Assembly: GCA_943327315.2 (NCBI GenBank)
Contig: CALPWQ020000005.1
Location: 1 to 47,164, forward strand
Length of the DNA: 47,164 bases
From: Chitinophaga pinensis
Lineage (GTDB): Bacteria > Bacteroidota > Bacteroidia > Flavobacteriales_D > Crocinitomicaceae
Reading direction: 5' to 3'
This document shows, one piece after another, positions 26,676 through 34,914 of the stretch. A program made the position numbers and the translations under genes. Position 1 is the first letter of the stretch, and every line of letters begins with the position of its first letter. Under the pieces are notes generated by a model, which saw only the letters and a list, made by a program, of their open reading frames with translations, had not been told where the DNA came from and searched no databases.

Positions 26676-28508
26676 TTATTTGCGAACGATCAACTTCTGA
26701 GTAGAAACCGAACCGTCAACGATTACATTTACCATATAAACACCGTTTGTCAAAGACTCCGTGTTCACTGTAACTTTTTGTGCTCCATTTACAGAACCCA
26801 AAACTGTAGTGTAAACTACTTTTCCTGTAAGGTCAGTAACATTTACAGCTGCAGTGCTTGCATTGTTTACTTCGAACGTTACAGTAGCTTGGTTGTTTGC
26901 AGGGTTAGGGTAAACATTCATACCCACCGTGTTTTCAATTTCTGTAACTGCTCCAGACGGATCATCGCTCAAACGAATCATGATCGCGTTTGGCTGAGTA
27001 AGGCTGAACAAAGACGCATCAGCAAGAAATCCAACTACAGACTGCTCATATGTGTTCTGTGCGTATGCGAAACGGATCTCAGTAGCTCCACCGAAGTGAC
27101 ACGCTGTTACCAATACGATATCACCAGCAGTCAATGTGACTGGTCCACCGCTGATTGGCAAGTTCACCCATGCAGCTGTTGTGTTTGCAATTGTTGAGAT
27201 GTTCGTCTCAGCAAGGTAGTTGTATGTTCCCGCTGCTTGATCCAACAAATAAATCTTAGCCAAATACTCACTTCCAACTGCTGCTGCAGCTTGTGTAGCC
27301 AAACGCAACTTAATGTTTGACACTGTCATGTTGTCAAAGATCTGCATCTCGTTTCCAATCTCAAGTGCTTGACCTGGCTGAGAAGATACGTTGCTGATCG
27401 ATCCTGACTGAACGTTGTTGTCACGAGAGAACTCGTAGTTTGTTACGAATACATCCATTGAAGTTTCGTTGTTTGCCAAATTAGCATCAGTTCCTGCACC
27501 AATTCCTGTTGTCAAGTTGATTGTTTTTGTACCCAAACCTGTTGGAATGTAAGGTGTAGAGATCGAAAGTGTATCTGTTGCAGTTGCAGCAATAGCAACA
27601 CCAGCGCTTGTTCCAGTATACCCACCAGTAGCAGTAGCGTTCAAGGTAACAGCTGCTTGGTTAGCACCACCATTGTTGTTCGCTTTAGCTCCGAAAGTCA
27701 ATCCAGGGAAAGATGACTGAGATGCAGGAATGTGGTAGTAATCAACACCCCACGTTGTAGCGATATCCGTTGCTTGGTACCAGTTTGTTACTTTAATGTC
27801 ATTGTTCCATGCTTCAACGATTTTCACATCGTCAACACCCCAGAACCAATCCCATGTTCCGATGTAATGGAAACGAACTTTCACTTGGTTTGTCCATGGT
27901 CCAGCACCTTTCGCTGGTGTGATGTTTACTGTTTCCACTTCATTCGGTACACAGTTCGTGTTCACAGGAACTTCTGTGTCAGGATTAACAGCAAACGTTG
28001 TCCAAGTAGCTCCACCATCGTTAGAAACCTCAACATAGTTTTGGTCATAATAATGACGGTAGTACTCAGAGAATGTCAAATACATTGGTGCATTCACCGC
28101 TCCTGAAAGGTCGATGTTTCCTGTAAATTCGAAGTATGCATCTTGACTTTGTCCGTCTCCTGCAGCATCCGAATTGATCAAAGCGAAGTTCCCAGATGAA
28201 TTTGAGAAAGCCGCAGGCCACTGATAACCAGATTGCTGTGACGTGATGTTTGATGGCAAAGCGTTCACAATTGCCCAGTCTCCTGAGATGTGTCCAACAC
28301 CTGTAGTTTGGTTCCAATCAGAAAGTTGATCAAATCCATTTGCCCACCATTGTTGGCCTTCTACTTTCTCAGTACTTTGTACTTTTTTCGTTACTGGACG
28401 AACGTCAGTTCTGTCATTTTGTGCAGCAACACTCTGTGTAATGGCCACCTGCGCATTCAACGCAAATCCACCAACCAAAGCACCTGCCAATAGGTAAATC
28501 TTTTTCAT
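26676..28508 (-). CDS. T9SS-exported protein with choice-of-anchor/jelly-roll-like N-terminal part
   Basis: The start at 28508 gives MKKIYLLAGALVGGFALNAQ, a good signal peptide; the protein is 610 residues. Residues 55-240 resemble jelly-roll/MAM-like 'choice-of-anchor' modules (GFDQLSDWNQTTGVGHISGDW ... VKVRFHYIGTWDWFWGVDDVKI). A middle beta-rich region follows. The last 80 residues are a T9SS type A sorting domain (NVYPNPANNQATVTFE ... GVYMVNVIVDG ... KLIVRK). The role is probably as a surface or secreted protein; a proteolytic or other enzymatic motif is not visible. It has a strong terminator. Confidence 0.88.
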   Translation of the reverse strand: MKKIYLLAGALVGGFALNAQVAITQSVAAQNDRTDVRPVTKKVQSTEKVEGQQWWANGFDQLSDWNQTTGVGHISGDWAIVNALPSNITSQQSGYQWPAAFSNSSGNFALINSDAAGDGQSQDAYFEFTGNIDLSGAVNAPMYLTFSEYYRHYYDQNYVEVSNDGGATWTTFAVNPDTEVPVNTNCVPNEVETVNITPAKGAGPWTNQVKVRFHYIGTWDWFWGVDDVKIVEAWNNDIKVTNWYQATDIATTWGVDYYHIPASQSSFPGLTFGAKANNNGGANQAAVTLNATATGGYTGTSAGVAIAATATDTLSISTPYIPTGLGTKTINLTTGIGAGTDANLANNETSMDVFVTNYEFSRDNNVQSGSISNVSSQPGQALEIGNEMQIFDNMTVSNIKLRLATQAAAAVGSEYLAKIYLLDQAAGTYNYLAETNISTIANTTAAWVNLPISGGPVTLTAGDIVLVTACHFGGATEIRFAYAQNTYEQSVVGFLADASLFSLTQPNAIMIRLSDDPSGAVTEIENTVGMNVYPNPANNQATVTFEVNNASTAAVNVTDLTGKVVYTTVLGSVNGAQKVTVNTESLTNGVYMVNVIVDGSVSTQKLIVRK

Positions 28509-28565
28509 AGTTAACAATTAATTTTGGGTAAAAATATAAAACAAAAATCGAATTCCCAAGAGGAT

Positions 28566-28585
28566 AAAAAAATGACCCAAGTCAT
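28566..28585 (-). terminator. Weak terminator after the duplicated-domain gene
   Basis: On the minus strand ATGAC-TTGG-GTCAT forms a 5-bp stem with a four-base loop followed by seven T residues. The stem is short but the T run is good, and it lies about 48 nt past the stop at 28633. Confidence 0.45.
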
Positions 28586-28632
28586 ATTCAATTATTCACT
28601 GAAACCGATGCCTAAAATAAAGAGAGGTTTCC

Positions 28633-30192
28633 TTAAAATTCCTTCGCCCAGCGCAATTTTGACCAATCCACTTCACTCGAACGAAAAGGGCAGCGTCGGA
28701 TGCTAAACACCCAATGTAGGATTGAACATACGCGCGAGCGCACTCTGAAAATTTTACCCAATTGCCAGGACAAGGAAAGGTAGTGGTAAGAACCCTTTTC
28801 GTTGACGATCAGTTCTCTGGAGTAATACGTTGGTAGCGACGACAGAATAGCATCCGGTCCATAATATACCCACGCAATGTTGCGATGTGGACTTTCATAA
28901 GCTCCTTTGCGACGCACCGCACGTTTTAGCGCATTCCAGTTCCCACGATCAATTGTAGAACAAATGGCACAATGGCCGGAACATGTTGGTTTGGCGGTTT
29001 GAATCTCGACATCCGTATCACTCATGGTCAAACTCATGTAATTGCTGTTGATCCCTGCATAGGAAAGATCCATTTTTGTAGAATCTGCCGTTGTTCGGTT
29101 GAGGTCAAAATCATCCGTGCGGTTGTAGATATACTCAGAGAGTGATTCTTTCCATGGGTCGTAACTCGCCGACACTCGGTAGTTTCCTGGCGGCAGATTG
29201 CCTAGAGCATGGGCTTCATTGTGCTTTCGTTGGTTGACCGAATCATTGAAGAAAATTGGAATGGATACCGACTCCCCAGGTTCCAAATTTTTCATTGTAA
29301 CATAACCCCTGTAAAGAATTGTGTCCATGGAGAGGATTCTATCCTCTGTGAAAACATTGCGGTAATAATTTTCCTGTTCGCTAAACACTGAAAACCAAAT
29401 CACACGTTGGCCATGGTTTTGAAAACCAGGAAGAAGTATACTTCTTTGGGAGTAATCCTCATTGGTAAACGTTACCGTGAGTTGCGCGATTTTTCCATTG
29501 ACGATGGTTAGATGCGTTGAGTCCTTTTCGTTCGATGAAATCCGCATCGTGAGTTTTGGGGGCACGGGAATGGCTTCGGCGATGGTCAAGCTCATGTAAT
29601 TGCTATTGATTCCTACAAAGGAAAGATCCATTTTCGAGGAATCTGACCTTGATTGAGTGCGGTCAAAATCATCCAAGCGGTTGTAAAGATATTCTGCTTG
29701 TGGTTCTTTCCAGGGGTCGTACCACGCCAACAGTTGGTAGTTTCCTGGTGGCAGATTGCCTATGGAATGGTATTCATTGTGCTTTCTTTGGTTGACTGAA
29801 TCGTTAAAGAAAATTGGAAATGAAACCGATTCCCCGGGTTCCAAATTTTTCAATGCAATATAGCCCTTATAAACCGCAGTATCCATATTGAGGACTCTTT
29901 CCTCCGTGAAGACATTTGTATAAAAATTTTTATCCACCCTAAACACTGAAAACCAAATCACACGTTGACCGTGGTTTTGATCACCGGGAAGAAGCACACG
30001 TCGTGGGGAGTAATCTGCATTTGTAAATGTTACGGTGAGTTGAGCGATTTTTCCATTGACGACAGTGAGATGCGTTGAATCCTCTTCGTTTGAAGAAATA
30101 CGCATTTTGAGTTTGGGAGGCACAAGATCCGCATGCGCAACAACGGGCTGAACTGCAAGGATAAAAACAAAAAGTAGACGGCACCAATTCAT
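28633..30192 (-). CDS. Secreted protein with two tandem copies of a ~186-residue domain
   Basis: The 519-residue protein has a signal peptide ending at A-H-A (about residue 21). Residues 24-203 and 210-393 are two copies of the same domain with a repeat period of 186 residues. Shared motifs include PPKL.MRISSNE, NGKIAQLTVTFTN, QNHGQRVIWFSVF, NLEPGESVS, FFNDSVNQRKHNE, GNLPPGNY and GINSNYMSLT. The domain is beta-rich and resembles no family I recognise. The remaining ~125 residues contain a CSGHCAIC motif and a basic tail of low resemblance to anything. It lies 47 nt downstream of the tandem lipoprotein genes and may be in their transcription unit. Confidence 0.75.
   Translation of the reverse strand: MNWCRLLFVFILAVQPVVAHADLVPPKLKMRISSNEEDSTHLTVVNGKIAQLTVTFTNADYSPRRVLLPGDQNHGQRVIWFSVFRVDKNFYTNVFTEERVLNMDTAVYKGYIALKNLEPGESVSFPIFFNDSVNQRKHNEYHSIGNLPPGNYQLLAWYDPWKEPQAEYLYNRLDDFDRTQSRSDSSKMDLSFVGINSNYMSLTIAEAIPVPPKLTMRISSNEKDSTHLTIVNGKIAQLTVTFTNEDYSQRSILLPGFQNHGQRVIWFSVFSEQENYYRNVFTEDRILSMDTILYRGYVTMKNLEPGESVSIPIFFNDSVNQRKHNEAHALGNLPPGNYRVSASYDPWKESLSEYIYNRTDDFDLNRTTADSTKMDLSYAGINSNYMSLTMSDTDVEIQTAKPTCSGHCAICSTIDRGNWNALKRAVRRKGAYESPHRNIAWVYYGPDAILSSLPTYYSRELIVNEKGSYHYLSLSWQLGKIFRVRSRVCSILHWVFSIRRCPFRSSEVDWSKLRWAKEF
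29014..30123 (-). repeat. Direct tandem repeat, 558-bp period, inside the duplicated-domain gene
   Basis: Copy 1 spans 30123-29584 and copy 2 spans 29565-29014 (minus strand). The protein copies are identical over long stretches, for example ten residues of QNHGQRVIWF, so the duplication looks recent. The two copies stay in frame. Confidence 0.85.
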
Positions 30193-30239
30193 GGCAACGA
30201 AGGTAGAGGAAAATTAATCAGCGACAGAAGTCTTGCAAA

Positions 30240-30959
30240 TTACCAATAGAAAAAGTTTTCAAACAAATAGATCAGCGCAAGGATCAGTAGTGAAAGGACG
30301 AAGAATCCAAGGCTGGCGACCGAGATCCCCAATCCTGTCCATGCGATATTTTTTCTTTTGTACAGTTCTGGATTTTGACGAAAATGTTTGATACTTTTTA
30401 TCGCTAGGATTAATCCGAGCACAGCAAAAAGCAGAACGATGAAAAATAGCCATGGATAACTCAATCCAAAGATGGCGTTCCACCCATTATCTGATAATAA
30501 AAAACATATGTTGAGTAAAAAAATCAGCGCTATTGAACCAGAGATTATCGATAAAATTCCGAGAGGATCAACGCGTGGTTCAGTGGGATTCAATACCGAC
30601 GTTTGTTTTTGATTTGCTGACTCAGGTGCTGTCTGCTTGACCTCCAGATTTTGATTTTCATCACTTAAGACATCCTTGGTGCTGCGGCCTTCGCGTGTTG
30701 GTGTTTCATTCACTTTCTCGACCTCCGCCTCCATTTCATTCGTCGTTTGACTATTGGCAGTGGTCGAGGCAGAAGAATTCTCAACGCGTCGATCCACATT
30801 CAGTGAAGAAGTTGAGTTGTTTTCTTGTGCTTGACTTTTATTCAGCGATGACTTCCACTCTACATGCCAGCCGGGATTGTGCATCCTTTTAGTGATGGTG
30901 CAGGCGCCAAGCAAAAATAGGGCGAGTAAAAAAATAACTGATTTCACTATTGTATTCAT
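30240..30959 (-). CDS. Lipoprotein with C-terminal membrane domain, tandem paralogue 1
   Basis: The 239-residue protein has a lipobox LLGAC (Cys20) followed by the block TITKRMHNPGWHVEWKS shared by all three tandem paralogues. A long polar linker rich in Ser, Asn, Gln and Glu follows, then from about residue 130 a membrane domain with about four hydrophobic helices in a DUF4190-like arrangement. This copy has a longer and more divergent membrane region than the other two. A lipid anchor plus transmembrane helices suggests an inner-membrane protein with a periplasmic linker. Function unknown. It lies 16 nt after paralogue 2. Confidence 0.78.
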   Translation of the reverse strand: MNTIVKSVIFLLALFLLGACTITKRMHNPGWHVEWKSSLNKSQAQENNSTSSLNVDRRVENSSASTTANSQTTNEMEAEVEKVNETPTREGRSTKDVLSDENQNLEVKQTAPESANQKQTSVLNPTEPRVDPLGILSIISGSIALIFLLNICFLLSDNGWNAIFGLSYPWLFFIVLLFAVLGLILAIKSIKHFRQNPELYKRKNIAWTGLGISVASLGFFVLSLLILALIYLFENFFYW

Positions 30960-30975
30960 TTTTGTTTATTGAAGT

Positions 30976-31611
30976 TTACAACCAACCTCCAGAGCTATAG
31001 TTGAATGCAATTGAAATTAACAAAATCAATAGCATCAATGGAATAAAAAGGACACTCGAGATAATGAGCACGGTCAAGGCCATTTTCCTTCCCGTCCATT
31101 GCTCCGGGTCACTTTTTATTTTTTTCAAGGCATACCTTGCCAAAATGATTGCGACAAGCATTCCTAGTCCAAAGGTCACAACAGATAAAATCAAAGAGAT
31201 GAGGGCAGCTTTAGCCAAGGGGTGAACTTTCTTCGCACTGGGGCCCTCATTTTCCTCTATGGTTGTTTCTTTTTCTTTATCCAATTTTGAAGAATAACTA
31301 GCACCTTGCTCTATGCGAATCACCTCCCAAGATTGTTCCTCCAGATAATCTTGTTCAATGGAAAAGGCAATATTCTGAGATAAATTGGGAATTTCATTTA
31401 CACGTTCTGTTTCTTCAGGTTGTAGTTCCGATAAGGATTCACCAGAAGCCTGTCCCTCTGTTATCGAAACATGTGTGGCAACCTGCTCAGATTCTTTAAT
31501 ATTTGAATGCGTTGACTTCCATTCCACATGCCAACCTGGATTGTGAACACGTTTGGTAATGGTGCATGCACCAAGCAAAAACAACGTAAGTAAAAAAGTA
31601 ATTGATTTCAT
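30976..31611 (-). CDS. DUF4190-type lipoprotein, tandem paralogue 2
   Basis: The 211-residue protein has lipobox LLGAC (Cys16) then TITKRVHNPGWHVEWKS. A polar, Glu-rich linker of about 90 residues leads to a DUF4190-like membrane part starting HPLAKAALISLILSVVTFGLG, with the cytoplasm-like motif YALKKI..DPEQWTGRKMA between helices and ending NYSSGGWL. It is the most complete of the three copies and serves as reference for the frameshift seen in paralogue 3. It lies 52 nt after paralogue 3. Function unknown; a membrane or envelope-stress role would be a guess. Confidence 0.78.
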   Translation of the reverse strand: MKSITFLLTLFLLGACTITKRVHNPGWHVEWKSTHSNIKESEQVATHVSITEGQASGESLSELQPEETERVNEIPNLSQNIAFSIEQDYLEEQSWEVIRIEQGASYSSKLDKEKETTIEENEGPSAKKVHPLAKAALISLILSVVTFGLGMLVAIILARYALKKIKSDPEQWTGRKMALTVLIISSVLFIPLMLLILLISIAFNYSSGGWL

Positions 31612-31663
31612 AATCGTATAGTTCTTTGTTCCTAAAGTTTACAACCAACCCCCTCCGCTGCCG

Positions 31664-32284
31664 TTAATATGTTATTACATAAATAAAGAACCACACAACA
31701 AACGAAAATACTAACAGAGCAGGAATTAATAAAATACTCGAGATGATGAGTACGATTTTTGCCATTTTTCTTCCTTCCCACTGTTCCGGTTTCTGATTTA
31801 TTTTTTTTAAAGCATATAAGGCTAAAACAAAAGCAACAAGCGCTCCAAGTCCGAAGGTTATAACTGACAAAATCAACGATATAAGTGCTGCTTTGGCTAA
31901 GGGGTGAACTTTCTTAACACTCGGGTCCTCTTTTTCATAGATAGATCTCCCTTTATCTTCAACTAATTTTGAAGAATTTCCAGATTCCATTCCTGCATTG
32001 GTCGATGTCAACGCTTGTTCTTCTTGTTCATCTGACAGGATCGCGTTACCCACAGGATTGGGATTTTCACTTGTAACATGCGCTTCTTCTTGCTGCTGTT
32101 CTGGAAGGGATTCCTTAGGCGTTTGTCCAACAAGCAACGATTGATCTGCATTAACATACTCTCGATCCTTATCACTTGAAAGATTTGATTTCCATTCCAC
32201 ATGCCAGCCCGAATTGTGCACGCGCTTTGTGATAGAACACGAACCAAAAACAATTGACAAAGCAATTAAATAGATTGTCCTCAT
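31664..32284 (-). CDS. DUF4190-type lipoprotein, tandem paralogue 3, C-terminus altered by frameshift
   Basis: The 206-residue protein has a lipobox F-G-S-C (Cys16), then SITKRVHNSGWHVEWKS, a polar linker and a DUF4190-like membrane region very close to paralogue 2 (HPLAKAALISLILSVITFGLG). It stops at 31666-31664 after VITY. Deleting one T from the codons around that stop would continue the frame as N-G-S-G-G-G-W-L and end at 31639, matching the NYSSGGWL end of paralogue 2. A one-base insertion therefore seems to have removed the last eight residues. It is the first gene of the array, with a -7 box 25 nt upstream. Confidence 0.76.
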   Translation of the reverse strand: MRTIYLIALSIVFGSCSITKRVHNSGWHVEWKSNLSSDKDREYVNADQSLLVGQTPKESLPEQQQEEAHVTSENPNPVGNAILSDEQEEQALTSTNAGMESGNSSKLVEDKGRSIYEKEDPSVKKVHPLAKAALISLILSVITFGLGALVAFVLALYALKKINQKPEQWEGRKMAKIVLIISSILLIPALLVFSFVVWFFIYVITY

Positions 32285-32308
32285 AATTAGCTAATTAAAA
32301 AATCGAAA

Positions 32309-32316
32309 CAAATGTA
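32309..32316 (-). promoter_or_regulatory. Candidate -7 box of the tandem lipoprotein array
   Basis: On the minus strand TACATTTG exactly matches TAnnTTTG, 24 nt upstream of the paralogue 3 ATG. No -33 TTG is seen at 17-23 nt spacing. Confidence 0.42.
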
Positions 32317-32400
32317 AACCCATATCCTGAAAAATAAAAAATGAATTGCGCAGTTCTAAAACACCAGGTTGCGCATTTCACAACTCGCTAATTTTGAGAC

Positions 32401-32435
32401 AAAAAAAATGCCCCATTCAAACGAACAGGGCATTT
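32401..32435 (-). terminator. Terminator of the ECF-MbnPH-YHYH unit
   Basis: On the minus strand AAATGCCC (32435-32428) pairs with GGGCATTT (32413-32406), followed by a run of T residues. It lies 20 nt past the YHYH gene stop and closes the six-gene unit. Confidence 0.85.
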
Positions 32436-32455
32436 CAAAAGTGAATACATATTGT

Positions 32456-33862
32456 CTAATCAATCACAACTGTATACGTACGTTGCTTTCCTGGCTCATT
32501 GATGCGCAGAAAATAAGTTCCGCTATACAAGGTTGACGCATTGAAATAACACAGGGTGCTTCCTTGATAAATGGTCTGCGTTTGAATAACTTTTCCAGTA
32601 GCATCAACCAATTCGGCACTTACATTTCCTAGGAGCAATCCAGAGGCTTGAACTACCAAAATATCGGCTGTTGGATTGGGGAAAATGCTGAAAGTAGTTG
32701 CGCTTAAATCTTCAACTCCTGCCGATGATGTATAGGTCGTCACTGTCTCCGTAATTGATGTCACCTTAGATGCGACCTTAGTTCCATAGAATGTTGGTCC
32801 AACGGCATACGGATACGCAGAGTTGTGATTTGCATCCACAGTAGCGAAGTAGCAATAAATTCCATTTGGATATTCGGGTGTTACACAAAAACGTCCGTTG
32901 TGTTCGTCTAGATAATCCGCTTGGCCAGCGTGTGCCACGAACTCGTAATCTTCACGGAAATAGCCCAAGGGATAAGTCGTACTCACGGCAGGACCATCAG
33001 CTACATTGGTGCCATCCGCCCATACTATTCTGGTAGTGATGTTTCTCAATTGATACCCCGATTTGATGCGCACAATCCCACCAGTTCCGTCAGCATTGGC
33101 ATATCCATACGCTCCATAAATCGGGAAACCATCATAGGCAAATCCAATCAATGGTGAATGTTGTGCTGCGTTGATTGCATACAATCCATCAGCTGCATAC
33201 AAATCACAAACGGTTGAAATTACTGTCAAGTCAAGATTGAAGGCACTTGGATTTTGGTGATGGTGATAATTACCCATTGCTGGGTGACCTTTTGAGCAGT
33301 CGAAGCCAAGTTTTTCCGCTGGAATAGCATCACGATTCCAAGATTGTGCTGTTCCTGGTCCACCTGGACAAGGCGACATACCAGGTAAACCTCCACACAA
33401 GGTGTTTGTTGTTGTGTTCCAAGCCACACCATCACGGTAGTCGAATAAGGCAACACCATTGATAAACACACCGATATTTCCTCCAGTCGTAGCGGTAGGC
33501 GTTCCTGTATTTTGAACTGGATTCAAAGGAAATTTAAAAATCGCATTTTGATCTGTAGCCAACGATGGATTTCCATCCAAGAAAGGACCTGTTGGATAAG
33601 CAGGAATTCCGTTTGTGGTCACATACACCCAATTTGTTGAATATTGCACCGTTTGCACATTCGCCGCAACATTGTCTTGAATCACTGTTGAGTTACCTGA
33701 AACATAATGGCTACCCAAAATACCTGTCGTATTTTGCAACCAAGCCGTAATCGCAGGGTTCGTTTGTCCGAAAGCTATGGAACTTAGTCCAACAGCAAAA
33801 ACGGAACACATTTTTGTCATCATCATATTTAGTCGTTTTGTAGTGTTAGGATACTTTTTCAT
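32456..33862 (-). CDS. YHYH-domain protein with T9SS sorting domain
   Basis: A 468-residue exported protein. The N-terminus is open from 33862, but a second plausible start at 33826 (MMMTKMCSVFAVGLSSIAFGQ) gives a more compact signal peptide. Residues of about 100-360 match the YHYH family (PF14240), named for the His-rich core seen here as GNYHHHQ (about residues 197-203), with CSKGHP before it and FAYDGFPIYGAYGY and LDEHNGRFCVTPEYPNG after it. The last 80 residues are a T9SS sorting domain (SIFPNPTADILVVQ ... TYFLRINEPG). The family's function is not established; the dense histidines, aromatic residues and cysteines suggest metal binding. It lies 20 nt after the di-heme gene. Confidence 0.9.
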   Translation of the reverse strand: MKKYPNTTKRLNMMMTKMCSVFAVGLSSIAFGQTNPAITAWLQNTTGILGSHYVSGNSTVIQDNVAANVQTVQYSTNWVYVTTNGIPAYPTGPFLDGNPSLATDQNAIFKFPLNPVQNTGTPTATTGGNIGVFINGVALFDYRDGVAWNTTTNTLCGGLPGMSPCPGGPGTAQSWNRDAIPAEKLGFDCSKGHPAMGNYHHHQNPSAFNLDLTVISTVCDLYAADGLYAINAAQHSPLIGFAYDGFPIYGAYGYANADGTGGIVRIKSGYQLRNITTRIVWADGTNVADGPAVSTTYPLGYFREDYEFVAHAGQADYLDEHNGRFCVTPEYPNGIYCYFATVDANHNSAYPYAVGPTFYGTKVASKVTSITETVTTYTSSAGVEDLSATTFSIFPNPTADILVVQASGLLLGNVSAELVDATGKVIQTQTIYQGSTLCYFNASTLYSGTYFLRINEPGKQRTYTVVID

Positions 33863-33882
33863 TCGAAAACTTGTGCAAGAAA

Positions 33883-34914
33883 CTACTTTTTTGGAAAAGA
33901 AAAACGCGGATTATATAAAAATTCTTTGTCGGTCAAGGTGTACAAGAAGGCCAATAAGTCCTTTTGCTGCTTGTCGCTCAGGTGAATCGGCCCATTTAAT
34001 TCACGGCTTAAATGCCTATTTGTCGGATCGATTTTATCACTATAATAGGATATCACTTCCTTTAATTTTCGAAAACGGCCATCATGCATGTAAGGAAAAG
34101 TAAATTCGATATTTCGCAATGTCGGAATCATGAACAAGAATGAATCTACTTCTTTCCCTGTTATTGCGAACCTTCCTAGATCATTGTATTGTAGATCTTT
34201 AGGTAGACCATTCGACTTAAATTGATGGGTGGTAAACAAGGGTTCTTGGTGGCAGGAAACACAATGTTGACGAAAAATCACGAGTCCACTTTGCTCTTGT
34301 TCAGTGAAAGTCACCCCTTTTTCCTTTCGCAGCACTTGATCGTACTTGCTGTTTGCCGAGATCAAGGAGCGTGTAAATTGACTCAAGGCATTCATCAGCT
34401 TTGCCGTAGTAATTTGATCGGATCCATACACCCGTTGAAATTGTTTACGGTAGTCATCATTCAAAGTTAGGCGGCGAATGACTTCGGCCAGGGTGTTGTC
34501 CATTTCAGCGGGATGTGTCAACGGATTGATCCCTTGCGCTTCGATGTGGTTGACACCGCCGTCCCAGTGAAAAAACTTCTTCCATGCCAAATTAATCAAC
34601 GCTGGCGCATTTCGCGTGCCCTTACGGCCATCAATTCCATGGCTCACATTGTGGTCAACATGCGTAAATCCCGTGTATTGAAGATGACATGTTGCACAAG
34701 AGATTGTGCTGTCACGGGACAACATCGGGTCATAAAATAAGCTTCTTCCCAATTGAAAACCCTCTTCTGAAATTGCCTTTTCAGAAAGATCATACGTCGG
34801 TTTCGGCCATTTTTTCGGGATTGAAATTTCTGATTTGAAGAGTGGGAGATCAAAACGATATGCCGACAAGAACACTGAAATCAATACAAACAAAAGGAAA
34901 ATTGATCTATTCAT
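33883..34914 (-). CDS. MbnH/MauG-like di-heme cytochrome c peroxidase family protein
   Basis: The 343-residue protein has an N-terminal hydrophobic export segment and two c-type heme motifs, CATCH (residues 73-77) and CVSCH (218-222). Typical bacterial CCP/MauG segments are GRKGTRNAPALINLAW, FHWDGGVNHIEAQ and PYMHDGRF (about 274-281). It overlaps the MbnP-like gene by 8 nt, the arrangement of MbnP/MbnH pairs. In methanotrophs MbnH oxidises a tryptophan of MbnP to kynurenine. A plain cytochrome c peroxidase is the alternative, but the tight linkage to an MbnP-like gene favours MbnH. Confidence 0.88.
   Translation of the reverse strand: MNRSIFLLFVLISVFLSAYRFDLPLFKSEISIPKKWPKPTYDLSEKAISEEGFQLGRSLFYDPMLSRDSTISCATCHLQYTGFTHVDHNVSHGIDGRKGTRNAPALINLAWKKFFHWDGGVNHIEAQGINPLTHPAEMDNTLAEVIRRLTLNDDYRKQFQRVYGSDQITTAKLMNALSQFTRSLISANSKYDQVLRKEKGVTFTEQEQSGLVIFRQHCVSCHQEPLFTTHQFKSNGLPKDLQYNDLGRFAITGKEVDSFLFMIPTLRNIEFTFPYMHDGRFRKLKEVISYYSDKIDPTNRHLSRELNGPIHLSDKQQKDLLAFLYTLTDKEFLYNPRFSFPKK

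Noticed and set aside
26601-27197. A 198-codon open frame on the plus strand opposite the T9SS-protein gene
   Set aside because: It is antisense to a well-supported gene, its product is Cys- and Ser-rich with no domain, and its first part lies in the terminator and promoter region of the flanking genes.
28633-28800. Possible frameshift in the tail of the duplicated-domain protein
   Set aside because: The last 50 residues look odd and basic, but I found no better continuation in other frames and there is no homologue to compare, so I left the gene intact.
32347-32375. Two TGCGCA hexamers that could pair across 17 nt upstream of the lipoprotein array
   Set aside because: The stem is only six pairs with a long loop, and the nearby hairpin at 32401-32435 already explains termination.
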